Assembly: GCA_949372635.1 (NCBI GenBank)
Contig: CASIAB010000005.1
Location: forward strand, 267,501 to 326,259
From: an uncultured Pseudomonadales bacterium
Lineage (GTDB): Bacteria; Pseudomonadota; Gammaproteobacteria; Pseudomonadales; Pseudohongiellaceae
DNA: 58,759 nt
Direction: 5' to 3'
Shown here one piece after another: positions 19,226 to 31,372 of the stretch; position 1 is the first letter of the stretch, and every line of letters begins with the position of its first letter. The translations under genes were made by a program, and so were the position numbers. The notes under the pieces are model-generated. The model was given only the letters and a program-made list of their open reading frames with translations. It did no database searches and had not been told where the DNA came from.

Positions 19226-19418
19226 TCTCATCCTGTTCCTCATGTCCTTCGGCTGACCCTCTTTCTGCAGCATCTTGCAATTGCTCTTTTATTCCAGACA
19301 TCTCAGTTATCAGCTCATCTAGCTGACGCTGCTGCTTAGCCACTATCTCGTTAAGATCTGACAGTAGATCCTCCTGATAGCTAAATTTAGTTTCCAGCTC
19401 TATTAATTTTTCTTCCAT
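19209..19418 (-). CDS. slyX: SlyX family coiled-coil protein
   Basis: A 69 aa, largely helical heptad protein ending in the family's hallmark PPHY. Function is unknown in any species; E. coli slyX lies by slyD. The start is supported by a purine-rich stretch (GAGGG) before the ATG. The codons for the PPHY tail form one arm of the hairpin shared with the convergent cold-shock gene. Confidence 0.88.
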   Translation of the reverse strand: MEEKLIELETKFSYQEDLLSDLNEIVAKQQRQLDELITEMSGIKEQLQDAAERGSAEGHEEQDEKPPHY

Positions 19419-19635
19419 TTCCCTCGCACGCTCCTATTTTGTTAAGTCACTTCATCAGCGATTGAGTTATCGGTGACACTTCTGCATTATGTCTGTTAAT
19501 ACTAGCTCTTATATTACTACAGCCTAACGATTATATTTTTACAAGTAATTCATTACAAGAATATCAAAGCGACATGTTTTACCATACTCCCACTTACAGT
19601 GATGCACCTAAGCAACTCTAGCAGGAACAAAAATA

Positions 19636-20781
19636 ATGGAAAAAGCCCCCATCAACTGGACGAATATGCTCCTGTTCAGCCTAACCCCGGTGCTTGCCTT
19701 AATACTTGTGCCTATGTACGGCTATTTTTACGGCTATGATCTCTACGAGTGGATGGTGTTCATACTTCTGATGGGTTTTTGTGGCATGTCCATAACTGCC
19801 GGATATCACCGCCTGTGGTCACATAAAGCCTATAAGGCACACCCTCTGGCTCGAATCATATTTGCTCTCGGGGGCGCCTGTGCACTGCAGAACGACATCT
19901 TAACTTGGGCATCGGGGCATCGCCGCCATCATCAATTCGTCGACAACAACGATAAGGACCCTTATTCAGCCGATCGTGGATTTTGGTTTTCTCATGTCGG
20001 ATGGATCCTGCGCGACTACAAAAGTGGCGCAGAGGACTATTCGAATGTTAAAGATTTAATGAAAGACCCAATTGTAGTTTGGCAGAAGAAACACTACCTG
20101 ACCCTGCTCTTGGTAATGAATATTGGCCTACCCGCATTTCTAGGATTTATTCACGGAGATATTATCGCAGGCTTATTGCTAGGAGGTCTTCTCCGCTTAG
20201 TCTTGAGCCAGCATGTTACTTATCTAATAAACTCTATAGCACATATGTGGGGTCAACAACCCTACAGCGAAAATTGCTCAGCTAGAGACAATTCAATCTT
20301 GGCATTTTTTACCTATGGTGAGGGGTATCATAATTATCATCACACTTTTCAGTGGGACTATAGAAACGGCATTAAGTGGTGGCACTTCGACCCAACGAAG
20401 TGGGTGATAAACCTACTCTCTTTCGCCGGCCTAGCTCGCGATCTTAAACGCTGCAACCCGGCACAGATCGAGAAAGCCCGACTCGAGCTTCAATACCTGA
20501 AAGCAACTGAGAAATGTGAGCGCTTCGATATTCCGGAAAGCTGGCGGCTACGGCTGGAAACTGAATATGAGCAACTTCTACAGACACTGCAACTTTGGAC
20601 CGAACACAGGCAGGCCTGGTACGAATCCAAAGGCAGACAATTGCAGCAAAACCTCAATTCTCTTGATCAACTTCAGCTGAAGCATGGCTATAAGGAAGTT
20701 CAATATCGGCTGAAGGCGCAGAAACAGCGCTGGCAGCATCTACTGCGCGATCTGGCACAACCACGCACGCAATTGATCTAA
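19636..20781 (+). CDS. Membrane fatty-acid (acyl-CoA delta-9 type) desaturase
   Basis: This is a di-iron, oxygen-dependent desaturase that introduces a double bond into saturated acyl chains, adjusting membrane fluidity. The three histidine boxes are complete: HRLWSH (58-63), HRRHH (95-99) and HNYHH (232-236), set among four hydrophobic segments. AGGA lies about eight bases before the ATG. After the catalytic core there is an extra tail of about 100 residues, rich in Gln, Leu and charged residues and predicted helical. The upstream 195 bp contain TTACAAGTAA followed by TTACAAG, which might be an operator but matches none I know. Confidence 0.92.
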   Translation: MEKAPINWTNMLLFSLTPVLALILVPMYGYFYGYDLYEWMVFILLMGFCGMSITAGYHRLWSHKAYKAHPLARIIFALGGACALQNDILTWASGHRRHHQFVDNNDKDPYSADRGFWFSHVGWILRDYKSGAEDYSNVKDLMKDPIVVWQKKHYLTLLLVMNIGLPAFLGFIHGDIIAGLLLGGLLRLVLSQHVTYLINSIAHMWGQQPYSENCSARDNSILAFFTYGEGYHNYHHTFQWDYRNGIKWWHFDPTKWVINLLSFAGLARDLKRCNPAQIEKARLELQYLKATEKCERFDIPESWRLRLETEYEQLLQTLQLWTEHRQAWYESKGRQLQQNLNSLDQLQLKHGYKEVQYRLKAQKQRWQHLLRDLAQPRTQLI

Positions 20782-21000
20782 TTACTCGCTATTCTCGTAA
20801 GCGGAATAATTGCTACCGCGTTATAGCCCCTAGAACTAATCCGCTTCGGCTGCAATGAAGCGTGATGTATCTAGGTCTATTTCTGTCTTAGCTATCGCAA
20901 ACAATGAGATTCTGGCAGAATTACATAATCAGGATCCTTAAGTCCGCGGACTAAAGATCCATACAATTCACTAGCCCAAAGGCTATTGGAAGGAAACTAC

Positions 21001-21513
21001 ATGAATATCAAGCAGAAATCACAAATGCTAGCCCTGTTGACGCTTACTGCAGTTAACACATCTGCCTGGGGCGTGGAGGAAGGCGATCAAGCACCGATTT
21101 TCGACCTGCCCTCTATCTATGCTGACCATCCAGCCATTAGCACGGCGAGCCTCGAAGGGAAGACCGTCTACGTAGACTTCTGGGCGTCCTGGTGCGCGCC
21201 CTGCCTTAGTTCGCTTCCCCTTTATAACGACATGTATCACAAATACAAAGATCAAGGCTTGGAGATAGTAGCTATCAACGTAGACAATCCAATCGAAGAC
21301 GGATTGGACTTCTTACTCGATACGCCTCTGGATTTCTTGATACCAGCTGACCCCGATGGCGAAGCTGCGGAGTTGTTCGAAGTAATCGGTATGCCAACGT
21401 CTTACCTGATTGAGCCCGATGGCACAGTTAAGCTTGTGCATATGGGTTTTCGATCCGGTGACATCGAAATGATTGAAGAAGCTATACAAGATTCACTAGG
21501 CGGCGGCAATTAG
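21001..21513 (+). CDS. TlpA-like periplasmic thioredoxin-fold protein
   Basis: The 170 aa product begins at the ATG at 21001, which has GGAAGGA at good spacing; a TTG at 20986 is in frame but covers the ribosome site. A signal peptide (to about residue 23, SAWG) precedes a thioredoxin fold with the redox motif WCAPC (C65, C68) and the cis-proline in GMPTSY. It should reduce or isomerise periplasmic disulfides. The next gene is a tiny lipoprotein that resembles DUF4266, and TlpA, DUF4266 and DUF3570 genes often occur together. Confidence 0.88.
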   Translation: MNIKQKSQMLALLTLTAVNTSAWGVEEGDQAPIFDLPSIYADHPAISTASLEGKTVYVDFWASWCAPCLSSLPLYNDMYHKYKDQGLEIVAINVDNPIEDGLDFLLDTPLDFLIPADPDGEAAELFEVIGMPTSYLIEPDGTVKLVHMGFRSGDIEMIEEAIQDSLGGGN

Positions 21514-21555
21514 CTAGCCATAGTCACCTGAAGACTTAGCGAGGAGGCTGTTCCA

Positions 21556-21678
21556 ATGCGACAGTTTCGAACCTCTCTACTTCTGTCAATTTTCAGTCTT
21601 ATGCTGGTCTCCTGCGTCGACGTGCGAGCCTGGGAGCGCTTTTTCATACATGAAGGGAACGTTACAGTCACATTCTAA
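21556..21678 (+). CDS. Small lipoprotein, probably a truncated DUF4266 protein
   Basis: Forty codons from the ATG at 21556, with a strong GAGGAGG ribosome site. The signal ends in the lipobox LVSC, then comes VDVRAWER, which matches the C-x-V-x-x-WER start of DUF4266 proteins. The rest of that family (a Gly/Cys-rich tail) is absent. A one-base shift in the T run at 21643-21647 would extend the frame a little (to 21699) but does not restore the tail. The DUF3570 gene that usually follows is missing. Likely a remnant of a TlpA-DUF4266-DUF3570 cluster. Confidence 0.5.
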   Translation: MRQFRTSLLLSIFSLMLVSCVDVRAWERFFIHEGNVTVTF

Positions 21679-21710
21679 ACCCAATGACGGGCTGGCCTAA
21701 GCGCAGGGAC

Positions 21711-22700
21711 TTAGACGAGGCGCAAGGCTGGCTCATCTAGCAGAAACAGCTGCTCACGCAGTTCCTGTATGTGCTCCGCCCAATAGCGTTCGGTATTGAA
21801 CCAGGGAAAGCTCTTCGGAAATGCAGGGTCCTCCCAACGGCGCGCTAGCCAAGCGGCGTAGTTCATCAACCGCATCGTGCGCATCGCTTCCACTAATTCT
21901 AATTCCGACGCCCTGAAATTATGAAACTCGTTATAGCCTTCTACCAGCTCTAACAATTGGGCCTGTCGTTGATTACGATCGCCAGACAACATCATCCAAA
22001 GATCTTGGATCGCAGGCCCAGTCATGGTGTCATCGAAATCGACAAAATTGGGAGTCTCATCTTTCCACAATACATTTCCCGGATGGCAGTCTCCATGGAT
22101 GCGTAACTTTTGTACTTCACCGTGATCTGCAAAACGCTGCTGAATTTTATCGACCAGATCTTGAGAAACAGTCTCATAAGCAGGCCGCATATCGCGGGAA
22201 AGAAAATCATTCTCTAAAAGAAACTGTCTACTTTGCACTGAGAAACGCTGAGCGGTGAATTCTATCCGATGCTTAAATTCATGCAGCGCGCCAACAGCAT
22301 GGATACGACCAACAAAGCGCCCCATGACTAACAGATTATCTAAATTGTCTAACTCGGGTGGACGTCCTAAAAACTGCTCGAATACCGAGAAGCGAAAATT
22401 GTTAAATTGCTGAAGCGTACCACCCTGAGCAAAATCAATCGGAGGCACGACTGGGATTTCTAGATCGACCAGCTCTTGAGTATAACGGTGCTCTTCGAGT
22501 ATCTGCTCGGTGGTCCAACGCTCGGGACGATAAAACTTGACGATTATTGAAGGCTTGCCGTTGATCCCGACCTGATAGACACGGTTCTCATAACTGTTGA
22601 GAGGAAACATACGCGCATCAGTTTCATAGCCGAGACTCTCCACAGCTTCCAAAACGGCAACTGGTGAAAGCTCAGCATAGGGATGGCTAGAGGATTCCAT
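21711..22700 (-). CDS. srkA: SrkA (YihE) stress-response serine/threonine kinase
   Basis: A cytoplasmic kinase of the aminoglycoside-phosphotransferase fold that in E. coli counteracts MazF-linked cell death and envelope stress. The 329 aa length is standard. The catalytic loop HGDCHPGN is at 202-209 and the metal-binding DFDD at 221-224. The N-terminal NSYENRVYQVG and VKFYRPERW motifs are typical of YihE. It runs away from DUF1820 on the same strand. Confidence 0.92.
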   Translation of the reverse strand: MESSSHPYAELSPVAVLEAVESLGYETDARMFPLNSYENRVYQVGINGKPSIIVKFYRPERWTTEQILEEHRYTQELVDLEIPVVPPIDFAQGGTLQQFNNFRFSVFEQFLGRPPELDNLDNLLVMGRFVGRIHAVGALHEFKHRIEFTAQRFSVQSRQFLLENDFLSRDMRPAYETVSQDLVDKIQQRFADHGEVQKLRIHGDCHPGNVLWKDETPNFVDFDDTMTGPAIQDLWMMLSGDRNQRQAQLLELVEGYNEFHNFRASELELVEAMRTMRLMNYAAWLARRWEDPAFPKSFPWFNTERYWAEHIQELREQLFLLDEPALRLV

Positions 22701-22764
22701 CTACTTAGAGGCTACTGTCTGAGTTTGCGACGGGAAAGCGCTGCAATAAGTCGACGAGTTAATT

Positions 22765-23100
22765 TCAAGAATCTTTTCGATCTACCTTACTGCCCACGAT
22801 GGATACGGGGAATGGGGAAACATTATCGCCGCTCGAGATTTTACTAACACCACTCTTCTCGACCTCATCGATTCGAATGATTGCCTGAATAGGAATGAAG
22901 CTTCTCTTCACACCATTGAACTCTGCCTTCAGCTTCTCTTCAGACGGGTCAACGACAACCTGCGAACGCTCATCGAAAACATAGTCTTCGATCTCGACAA
23001 ATCCATATAGGTCGCTTTGATAGACCTGTTTTACGAACACTTCGTAGACCTTACCCTTGTTGAGGAAGGTTATTTTGTATATTTCCGAAGAATTTCCCAT
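22765..23100 (-). CDS. DUF1820 family protein
   Basis: A 111 aa soluble protein of unknown function starting MGNSSEIYKITF, which fits the family. A longer frame reaches 23157, but those residues are Arg-rich and not family-like, and AGAGA lies upstream of the ATG at 23100. The family has a small beta-rich domain (VFVKQVYQSDLYGFVEI). In Pseudomonas the DUF1820 gene is also divergent from miaB, so the position is conserved. Confidence 0.85.
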   Translation of the reverse strand: MGNSSEIYKITFLNKGKVYEVFVKQVYQSDLYGFVEIEDYVFDERSQVVVDPSEEKLKAEFNGVKRSFIPIQAIIRIDEVEKSGVSKISSGDNVSPFPVSIVGSKVDRKDS

Positions 23101-23248
23101 GTATATCAATCTCTTATACTTTGGCCGACGGCGCCTTGAGGGGCCATCTTCAAGCACCTATAGTGTTTGCATCGGGGCATGTTTGACCAAGTAGACCTAA
23201 TATCAGGCTAGAAGCCCGAATTTCAAGTCATTATGCGTTAATTCGTAG

Positions 23249-23278
23249 TTAAGTACTGCTGATTTTTACTGTTATAAT
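23249..23278 (+). promoter_or_regulatory. Putative sigma-70 promoter of the miaB operon
   Basis: A perfect TATAAT (23273-23278) is preceded after 18 bases by TTAAGT (23249-23254). Transcription would start near 23285, about 33 bases before the miaB GTG. Confidence 0.5.
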
Positions 23279-23317
23279 TCGCCCCCTTTTGAAAATAGAC
23301 CACTGCACGGAAATACT

Positions 23318-24691
23318 GTGAAATCTGAACAGAGTGAAATCCAGCCGGAAGTAACCGGCAGCCCCACAATCAAGACAAAGAAGGTCTTCATTAAGACTCA
23401 TGGCTGCCAGATGAACGAGTATGACTCGAATCGCATGCTGGACCTCTTAAAGGAAACACAGGGCGCAGAGCTAGTTGATGATCCCGCAGATGCGGATTTA
23501 TTGCTGCTTAACACCTGCTCCATTCGCGAAAAGGCACAAGAGAAGGTTTTCCATCAACTGGGTCGATGGCGTGGCCTGAAGGAAGCGAAGCCACATTTAA
23601 AGATTGCCGTCGGTGGCTGTGTAGCGAGTCAGGAAGGAGCCGCCATCGGTAAACGAGCACCTTATGTGGATGTGGTATTCGGTCCCCAGACCCTCCACAA
23701 ACTGCCTGCGATGCTAGATGCCAGCGGCAAAGGCAAGCCTGTTGTCGATATCAGCTTTCCTGAGATAGAGAAATTCGACCACCTGCCGCAACCCGATGCC
23801 ACCTCCTGCCAAGCGTTTCTAACGATCATGGAAGGATGTAGCAAGTATTGCAGCTTCTGCGTCGTCCCCTACACGCGCGGAGAAGAAGTCAGTCGACCGT
23901 TAGATGATGTGCTGGAGGAAGCGGTCTATCTGGCAGGGCAAGGCGTTCGGGAAATCAATCTCCTCGGTCAGAATGCCAATGCCTATCGCGGCTTGAGTCA
24001 CGAGGGCAGTTTAGTGAACTTAGCCACTTTAATTCAGTACATCTCCAGCATAAAAGGCATAGACCGAATTCGCTTTACTACATCCCACCCGATCGAATTC
24101 TCAAGTTCCTTGATCGAAGTCTACGGGCAGATTCCAGAACTGGCAGATCATCTCCACCTCCCCGTACAGAGTGGTTCAGATCGAATCTTGGCTGCTATGA
24201 AACGCGGACACACTGCGCTCGAATATAAGTCGATTATCAGAAAAATTCGCGCTATTCGGCCGAACATCAGCCTCTCGTCGGATTTTATCGTGGGCTTTCC
24301 CGGCGAGACTAATGCGGATTTCGAAGACACAATGAAGCTAATAATTGAAATTGGCTTCGATACTTCGTTCAGTTTTATCTATAGCGCTAGACCGGGAACA
24401 CCTGCAGCTGATTTAGTAGACCTAGTGCCTGCTCAGGAAAAGAAACACCGCCTAGCAACCCTGCAATCCCAGATCGTTCAGCAGGCGAGTGCTATCAGTG
24501 CCGCCATGGTAGGCAGCGAGCAACGAATCTTGGTTACCGGGCAATCTAAAAAGCATACCGGTGATCTACAGGGCCGAACCGAAAATAACAGAGTAGTTAA
24601 CTTCAAGTGTGACGATGCTTCGCTCATTGGCAATTTTACTAACTGCACAATTACCGATGCACTGCCAAACTCTCTGCTCGGCTACATTTAG
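23318..24691 (+). CDS. miaB: MiaB, tRNA-2-methylthio-N6-dimethylallyladenosine synthase
   Basis: This radical-SAM methylthiotransferase modifies A37 of tRNAs that read UNN codons. The N-terminal UPF0004 domain has cluster ligands C30, C67 and C101. The radical-SAM CxxxCxxC is C174, C178 and C181 (GCSKYCSFC). A C-terminal TRAM domain follows. The 457 aa length is normal. The GTG start has only a weak GGA upstream. It heads the conserved miaB-ybeZ-ybeY-corC-leuS run. Confidence 0.96.
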   Translation: MKSEQSEIQPEVTGSPTIKTKKVFIKTHGCQMNEYDSNRMLDLLKETQGAELVDDPADADLLLLNTCSIREKAQEKVFHQLGRWRGLKEAKPHLKIAVGGCVASQEGAAIGKRAPYVDVVFGPQTLHKLPAMLDASGKGKPVVDISFPEIEKFDHLPQPDATSCQAFLTIMEGCSKYCSFCVVPYTRGEEVSRPLDDVLEEAVYLAGQGVREINLLGQNANAYRGLSHEGSLVNLATLIQYISSIKGIDRIRFTTSHPIEFSSSLIEVYGQIPELADHLHLPVQSGSDRILAAMKRGHTALEYKSIIRKIRAIRPNISLSSDFIVGFPGETNADFEDTMKLIIEIGFDTSFSFIYSARPGTPAADLVDLVPAQEKKHRLATLQSQIVQQASAISAAMVGSEQRILVTGQSKKHTGDLQGRTENNRVVNFKCDDASLIGNFTNCTITDALPNSLLGYI

Positions 24692-24765
24692 CTATCTTGT
24701 GATAGTGCAATTGCTTGCTATACTGAAGTTATCACTCCTATTCCTTTGAGGTAAGCTTCAACTGC

Positions 24766-25782
24766 ATGACAACTCACACCCTCAGTTTGACTCTGCTGCC
24801 AGACAGCGCCCAGCGACTCTCCAGCCTATGCGGACGCCTGAATGAACACATACATCAGATAGAGAGCCACCTTTTAATTAGTATTCAGCAGCGTGGCAAT
24901 ATTTTTCAAATCTCGGGCAGTGAGTTGGCTACCGCTGACGGCGGATATATACTTGAGACCCTCTACCAGACAACGTCGCAAGGCGATTTGTTGAGCCCGA
25001 ATTTAGTGCATCTAGCTCTCCAAGAAACACTGCCCTCTCAGCCCAGCGAAAGCAGCAATGAGTTCGAGCAGTTGCTTATCAAGACACCAAAGTCTTCGGT
25101 AAAACCACGTGGCAAACACCAGTGCGACTACGTGCACAGTATTCATCAGCATGACATCAACTTTGGCATCGGCCCGGCGGGTACTGGAAAGACGTACCTC
25201 GCAGTCGCCTGCGCAGTCGAAGCGCTACTCAAAGAAGAAGTAAGTCGCGTGTTACTGGTTCGCCCGGCCGTCGAAGCTGGAGAGAAATTAGGTTTTCTAC
25301 CTGGAGACTTAGCACAGAAAATCGATCCGTACTTGCGCCCCCTCTACGATGCGCTCTACGAAATGCTAGGGTTTGAGAAGGTCTCAAGACTCATCGAGAA
25401 GAATGTAATTGAGGTCGCTCCGCTGGCCTATATGCGCGGCAGAACACTGAATAATTCATTTATCATTTTGGATGAGAGCCAAAATACCACCTGCTCGCAG
25501 ATGAAGATGTTCCTAACCCGCATTGGGTTTGGCTCCACTGCGGTAATAACGGGCGACGTTACGCAAATAGATTTACCAAAGGGAACGCGTTCCGGCTTGA
25601 TACACGTGAGCAAGGTGCTCGAAGGCATCAACGAAATCGGTTTCACTTATTTCGAGGCAACGGATGTCGTGCGCCATCGCCTCGTGCAAAGGATTGTCGA
25701 AGCTTACGATGAGTTCGATAGAAATTCTGTATCCACACTGAACAGCAAAGATTCCCAGCAGTCCAATGAACGCGACAGTTGA
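24766..25782 (+). CDS. ybeZ: YbeZ, PhoH-like ATPase
   Basis: A cytoplasmic ATPase and putative RNA helicase partner of the endoribonuclease YbeY, involved in ribosome quality control. Walker A GPAGTGKT is at 136-143, followed by the family motifs VEAGEKLGFLPGD and ILDESQNTT. Length 338 aa. It overlaps the start of ybeY by 17 bases, which suggests coupled translation of the two partners. Confidence 0.94.
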   Translation: MTTHTLSLTLLPDSAQRLSSLCGRLNEHIHQIESHLLISIQQRGNIFQISGSELATADGGYILETLYQTTSQGDLLSPNLVHLALQETLPSQPSESSNEFEQLLIKTPKSSVKPRGKHQCDYVHSIHQHDINFGIGPAGTGKTYLAVACAVEALLKEEVSRVLLVRPAVEAGEKLGFLPGDLAQKIDPYLRPLYDALYEMLGFEKVSRLIEKNVIEVAPLAYMRGRTLNNSFIILDESQNTTCSQMKMFLTRIGFGSTAVITGDVTQIDLPKGTRSGLIHVSKVLEGINEIGFTYFEATDVVRHRLVQRIVEAYDEFDRNSVSTLNSKDSQQSNERDS

Positions 25783-26239
25783 TATTAGTAATAGCTGTGC
25801 GGATAACTGGGCGCCTACCCAAAAGCAATGCGAAGACTGGCTCAACTGCGGCTTACAGGTCGCCCAGCGGAACAAGCCTTGCTGCATTAGCCTGAGTTTC
25901 GTAGATGCGACAAGCTCTCAATCTCTAAATAACGATTATCGAGGGAAGGACAAGCCGACCAATGTCTTGTCCTTCCCAGCCGAATTCCCAAGCGAACTGG
26001 CAGAGCAAGTAGGATCCTATCCCTTGGGGGATATCGTGATCTGTGCTTCTGTCGTTGAGGAAGAAGCCCTCACTCAGGGCAAGGAGCTAACCGCACACTG
26101 GGCACATCTCACAATACATGGCCTTTTCCACCTCTTAGGGTATCTACACGACCAACAAAGCAATGCTGCCAAGATGGAAAAGCTAGAAATTAATACACTG
26201 GAAAAACTTGGAATCGCCAACCCTTATTTGTTAGTGTGA
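25766..26239 (+). CDS. ybeY: YbeY endoribonuclease / rRNA maturation factor
   Basis: This zinc-dependent single-strand RNase acts in 16S rRNA 3'-end maturation and ribosome quality control. The metal motif HGLFHLLGYLH has the three ligands H118, H122 and H128. NVLSFP, another family signature, is at 67-71. Length 157 aa. It begins inside the end of ybeZ. Confidence 0.95.
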   Translation: MNATVDISNSCADNWAPTQKQCEDWLNCGLQVAQRNKPCCISLSFVDATSSQSLNNDYRGKDKPTNVLSFPAEFPSELAEQVGSYPLGDIVICASVVEEEALTQGKELTAHWAHLTIHGLFHLLGYLHDQQSNAAKMEKLEINTLEKLGIANPYLLV

Positions 26240-26317
26240 TTACCAAGAGCCAATCCTGTCTTCAACAAATCCACTCGATATCGAAGACTCGCTCAACAGA
26301 GAAAGAGAACGCAGAGA

Positions 26318-27175
26318 ATGACTGACGACGAATCAAGCATCGATCCAAGGCCTAAGTCTTGGATCGATAAAATAGCCCAAGTGTTTTCTGACGAGCCTAC
26401 TGACACCAAAAGTCTCCTCGAACTCGTTCGGAATGCAGAAGCGGACCAAGTCCTCGATGCTGACGCGCTGAGCATAATAGAGGGTGCACTGCAGGTCTCC
26501 AGCATGCAGGTGCGTGACATTATGATCCCCAGATCTCAGGTGATAACCGTCCCAGCTGATCTCGCCGCTGTTGAGATAATCGAGCTCATCACCAAGGCTT
26601 CCCACTCCCGCTTCCCTGTTATAGGCGACAATGTTGACAGTGTCTTAGGCATTCTTCTAGCCAAAGATCTGTTGCCACTTGCACTAAATAACGCTACAGA
26701 GAAGTTTCGAATCAAAGACGTCATTCGGCCCGCCACTTTTGTCCCCGAGAGCAAACGCCTCAATGTACTGTTAAGAGAGTTTCGCGAAACCCGCCAACAC
26801 ATGGCAATCGTAATAGATGAATACGGCAGTGTCTGCGGCGCAGTTACCATCGAGGACGTTCTAGAGCAAATCGTAGGCGAAATCGAAGACGAATATGATG
26901 TAGACGATGACAGCTATATCAAGAAATTCGATGAAGAGAATTACATCGTCAAGGCACTAACTCCGGTCGATGAATTCAATGAATACTTTGGCACAGCTTT
27001 CAGCGACCAAGAATTTATCACCGTTGGAGGGCTCGTGCTGCAACAATTTGGGCATATTCCCGAGCGTGGCGAAACGATAACAATCGGAAAATTCTTGATA
27101 ACCGTTCTGAATGCCGACAGTCGACAGATAAAACTGATCAAGGTTAAATCTACTAAAGCGCCTGCTCAGGGGTAG
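26318..27175 (+). CDS. corC: CorC/YbeX, CBS-domain magnesium-cobalt efflux accessory protein
   Basis: A cytoplasmic protein of 285 aa with two CBS domains (about 65-190) and a C-terminal CorC_HlyC transporter-associated domain. E. coli ybeX has been linked to Mg/Co resistance and ribosome metabolism. Motifs include MIPRSQV and YGSVCGAVTIEDVLEQIVGEI. It follows ybeY by 78 bp. In Pseudomonas and E. coli lnt comes next, but here only 116 bp separate it from leuS. Confidence 0.94.
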   Translation: MTDDESSIDPRPKSWIDKIAQVFSDEPTDTKSLLELVRNAEADQVLDADALSIIEGALQVSSMQVRDIMIPRSQVITVPADLAAVEIIELITKASHSRFPVIGDNVDSVLGILLAKDLLPLALNNATEKFRIKDVIRPATFVPESKRLNVLLREFRETRQHMAIVIDEYGSVCGAVTIEDVLEQIVGEIEDEYDVDDDSYIKKFDEENYIVKALTPVDEFNEYFGTAFSDQEFITVGGLVLQQFGHIPERGETITIGKFLITVLNADSRQIKLIKVKSTKAPAQG

Positions 27176-27261
27176 GTAATGCTGACAAGTTTTTCACTCC
27201 CGCCTCTACCTGTTGAGAGCGGTCTGCGGTATGCTTGGCGACCTCGTAACGCCCTAAATAA

Positions 27262-29773
<2,512 letters not shown>

Positions 29774-29787
29774 AGACTAGGAAACTC

Positions 29788-30303
29788 ATGAGTCAAGGCT
29801 TCACTCTCAGAACACTTGTCCTTTCGACGCTATTGTTAGTACTCAGCAGCTGCGGATTTAGTCTGCGTGGAAACAATGTAATTTCTGTCAACTTTAATGA
29901 ACTGCAATTTTATAGCGAACAACCCAATAGCGACCTAGCCAAGCTACTGCGTCGCAGCCTCGATGGCGCCGAAGTCAATGTCACTCTGGTAAATCTAGAT
30001 GAGGCAGATTCAAATGTAGCTCTGCTAGGAATTGCGAATGAATCGCTTATTTCCAGACCGGTAACTATAAATCCGCGTGCCCGAGCTGCGCAGATCGAGT
30101 TACGCCTATCGGTAGACATGGCACTATTGCTAAATCAGCAATCCCTGTTAGAGCCTGAAACGCTATTTGTAGAGAGAACCTACTTTCAAGATGTCGAGAA
30201 TATCAGCGGCAATCAAGAAGAGGCCGAGATCATTTCTGCAGAGATGCGCCGAGAACTGATCAACCAGATGATGCGGCGCTTAGCTGCCATCAACCCTATT
30301 TAA
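29788..30303 (+). CDS. lptE: LptE, LPS-assembly lipoprotein
   Basis: LptE plugs the LptD barrel and helps deliver lipopolysaccharide to the outer leaflet. The 171 aa protein has a signal peptide ending in the lipobox LSSC, followed by GFSLRG, the family's usual start of the mature chain. It follows leuS by 14 bp and precedes holA by 14 bp, so the three probably form one transcript. Confidence 0.92.
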   Translation: MSQGFTLRTLVLSTLLLVLSSCGFSLRGNNVISVNFNELQFYSEQPNSDLAKLLRRSLDGAEVNVTLVNLDEADSNVALLGIANESLISRPVTINPRARAAQIELRLSVDMALLLNQQSLLEPETLFVERTYFQDVENISGNQEEAEIISAEMRRELINQMMRRLAAINPI

Positions 30304-30317
30304 TATATCTAGTTACA

Positions 30318-31368
30318 ATGAAAATAAAGCCAGAACAACTTTCCCGAACCCTCAGTAGCAACAACCTACCTCTGTACTGGCTGAGCGGCGATGAGCCTTT
30401 GCTGATGCAAGAGGCTGCAGATCTGATTCGAACGCAGTATAGAGAGAACGGATACAGTGAAAGAGAAATTCTCAATGTCGATAAGAGCTTTGACTGGGGC
30501 CAGTTTTTGCAGTCGACCGGAAATCTTTCTTTGTTTGCAGAGAAAAAAATCATAGAGCTGCGGCTTTCGACTGCCAAAATGGAAGACGCCGGCAAGAAGG
30601 CGATCCAACACTATCTTAGCGAACTCAATCCCGACTACCTCATCTTGTTAAGCGGGCCGAAATTAGACGTAGCCACACTTAAAACCAAGTGGTTCACTGC
30701 AATCGAGAAACATGGTGCTTTCGTACAGATTTGGCCAATTAAAACAGAGGAGCTTTCTACTTGGCTAGAGACAAAGACTTCGGCGCGAAGGGATTCAGGC
30801 AGACAACGAGGCGGTCCATTTACTCGGCGATAAGGTTGAGGGGAACTTACTAGCTGCCATGCAAGAAATCGAGAAGCTAAAACTTCTTGCTTCAGCTACG
30901 GGTAAAAACACTGTGCGACTGGATGCTAAAACGGTTATGCAAGTTGTCGCAGATAGTTCTCGCTACAGCGCCTATCAATTAATAGACGCCGGCTTACTCG
31001 GCGAGGTAAGCCGGACGCAAAAGATGCTGGCTCGCCTAAAGAACGAAGGCATTTTTCCCCTCATTATTTTGAATGCGATCTGCCGAGAATTGAGAACGTT
31101 GCTGCCAATGCTAGAAAAGAAACGTGAAGGGCAAGGTGTCAACGCTATCATTCAATCAGCGCGGGTTTGGTACAACCGCAAGCAGGCAGTAGCTGCAGCA
31201 TTAGCTCGACTCGATACCCAGAGTATTTGGGAACTCTTAGACCATAGTCGCCTGATCGATCAAAGCATCAAGGGACTTTCCAAAGCGAACCCATGGATTG
31301 AGCTCAGCCTGCTATTACTGCATCTGAGCGGGGCTAAACCCAGTGCCGTCAAGCACCGAGTTGCCTGA
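30318..31368 (+). CDS. holA: HolA, DNA polymerase III delta subunit, frame interrupted by one extra base near 30777
   Basis: Delta opens the beta sliding clamp within the clamp loader and is essential in E. coli. The first frame gives LYWLSGDEPLLMQEAADLIR, the AAA-like domain without a Walker motif. The second gives NLLAAMQEIEKLKLL and the helical collar domain. Removing the A at 30777 joins them as WLETKLRREGIQADNEAVHL and then LLGDKVEGNLLAAMQEIEKL, as expected for the family. The corrected length is 349 aa. It ends four bases before the convergent M3 peptidase stop, with no room for a separate terminator. Confidence 0.9.
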
Positions 31369-31372
31369 AGAA

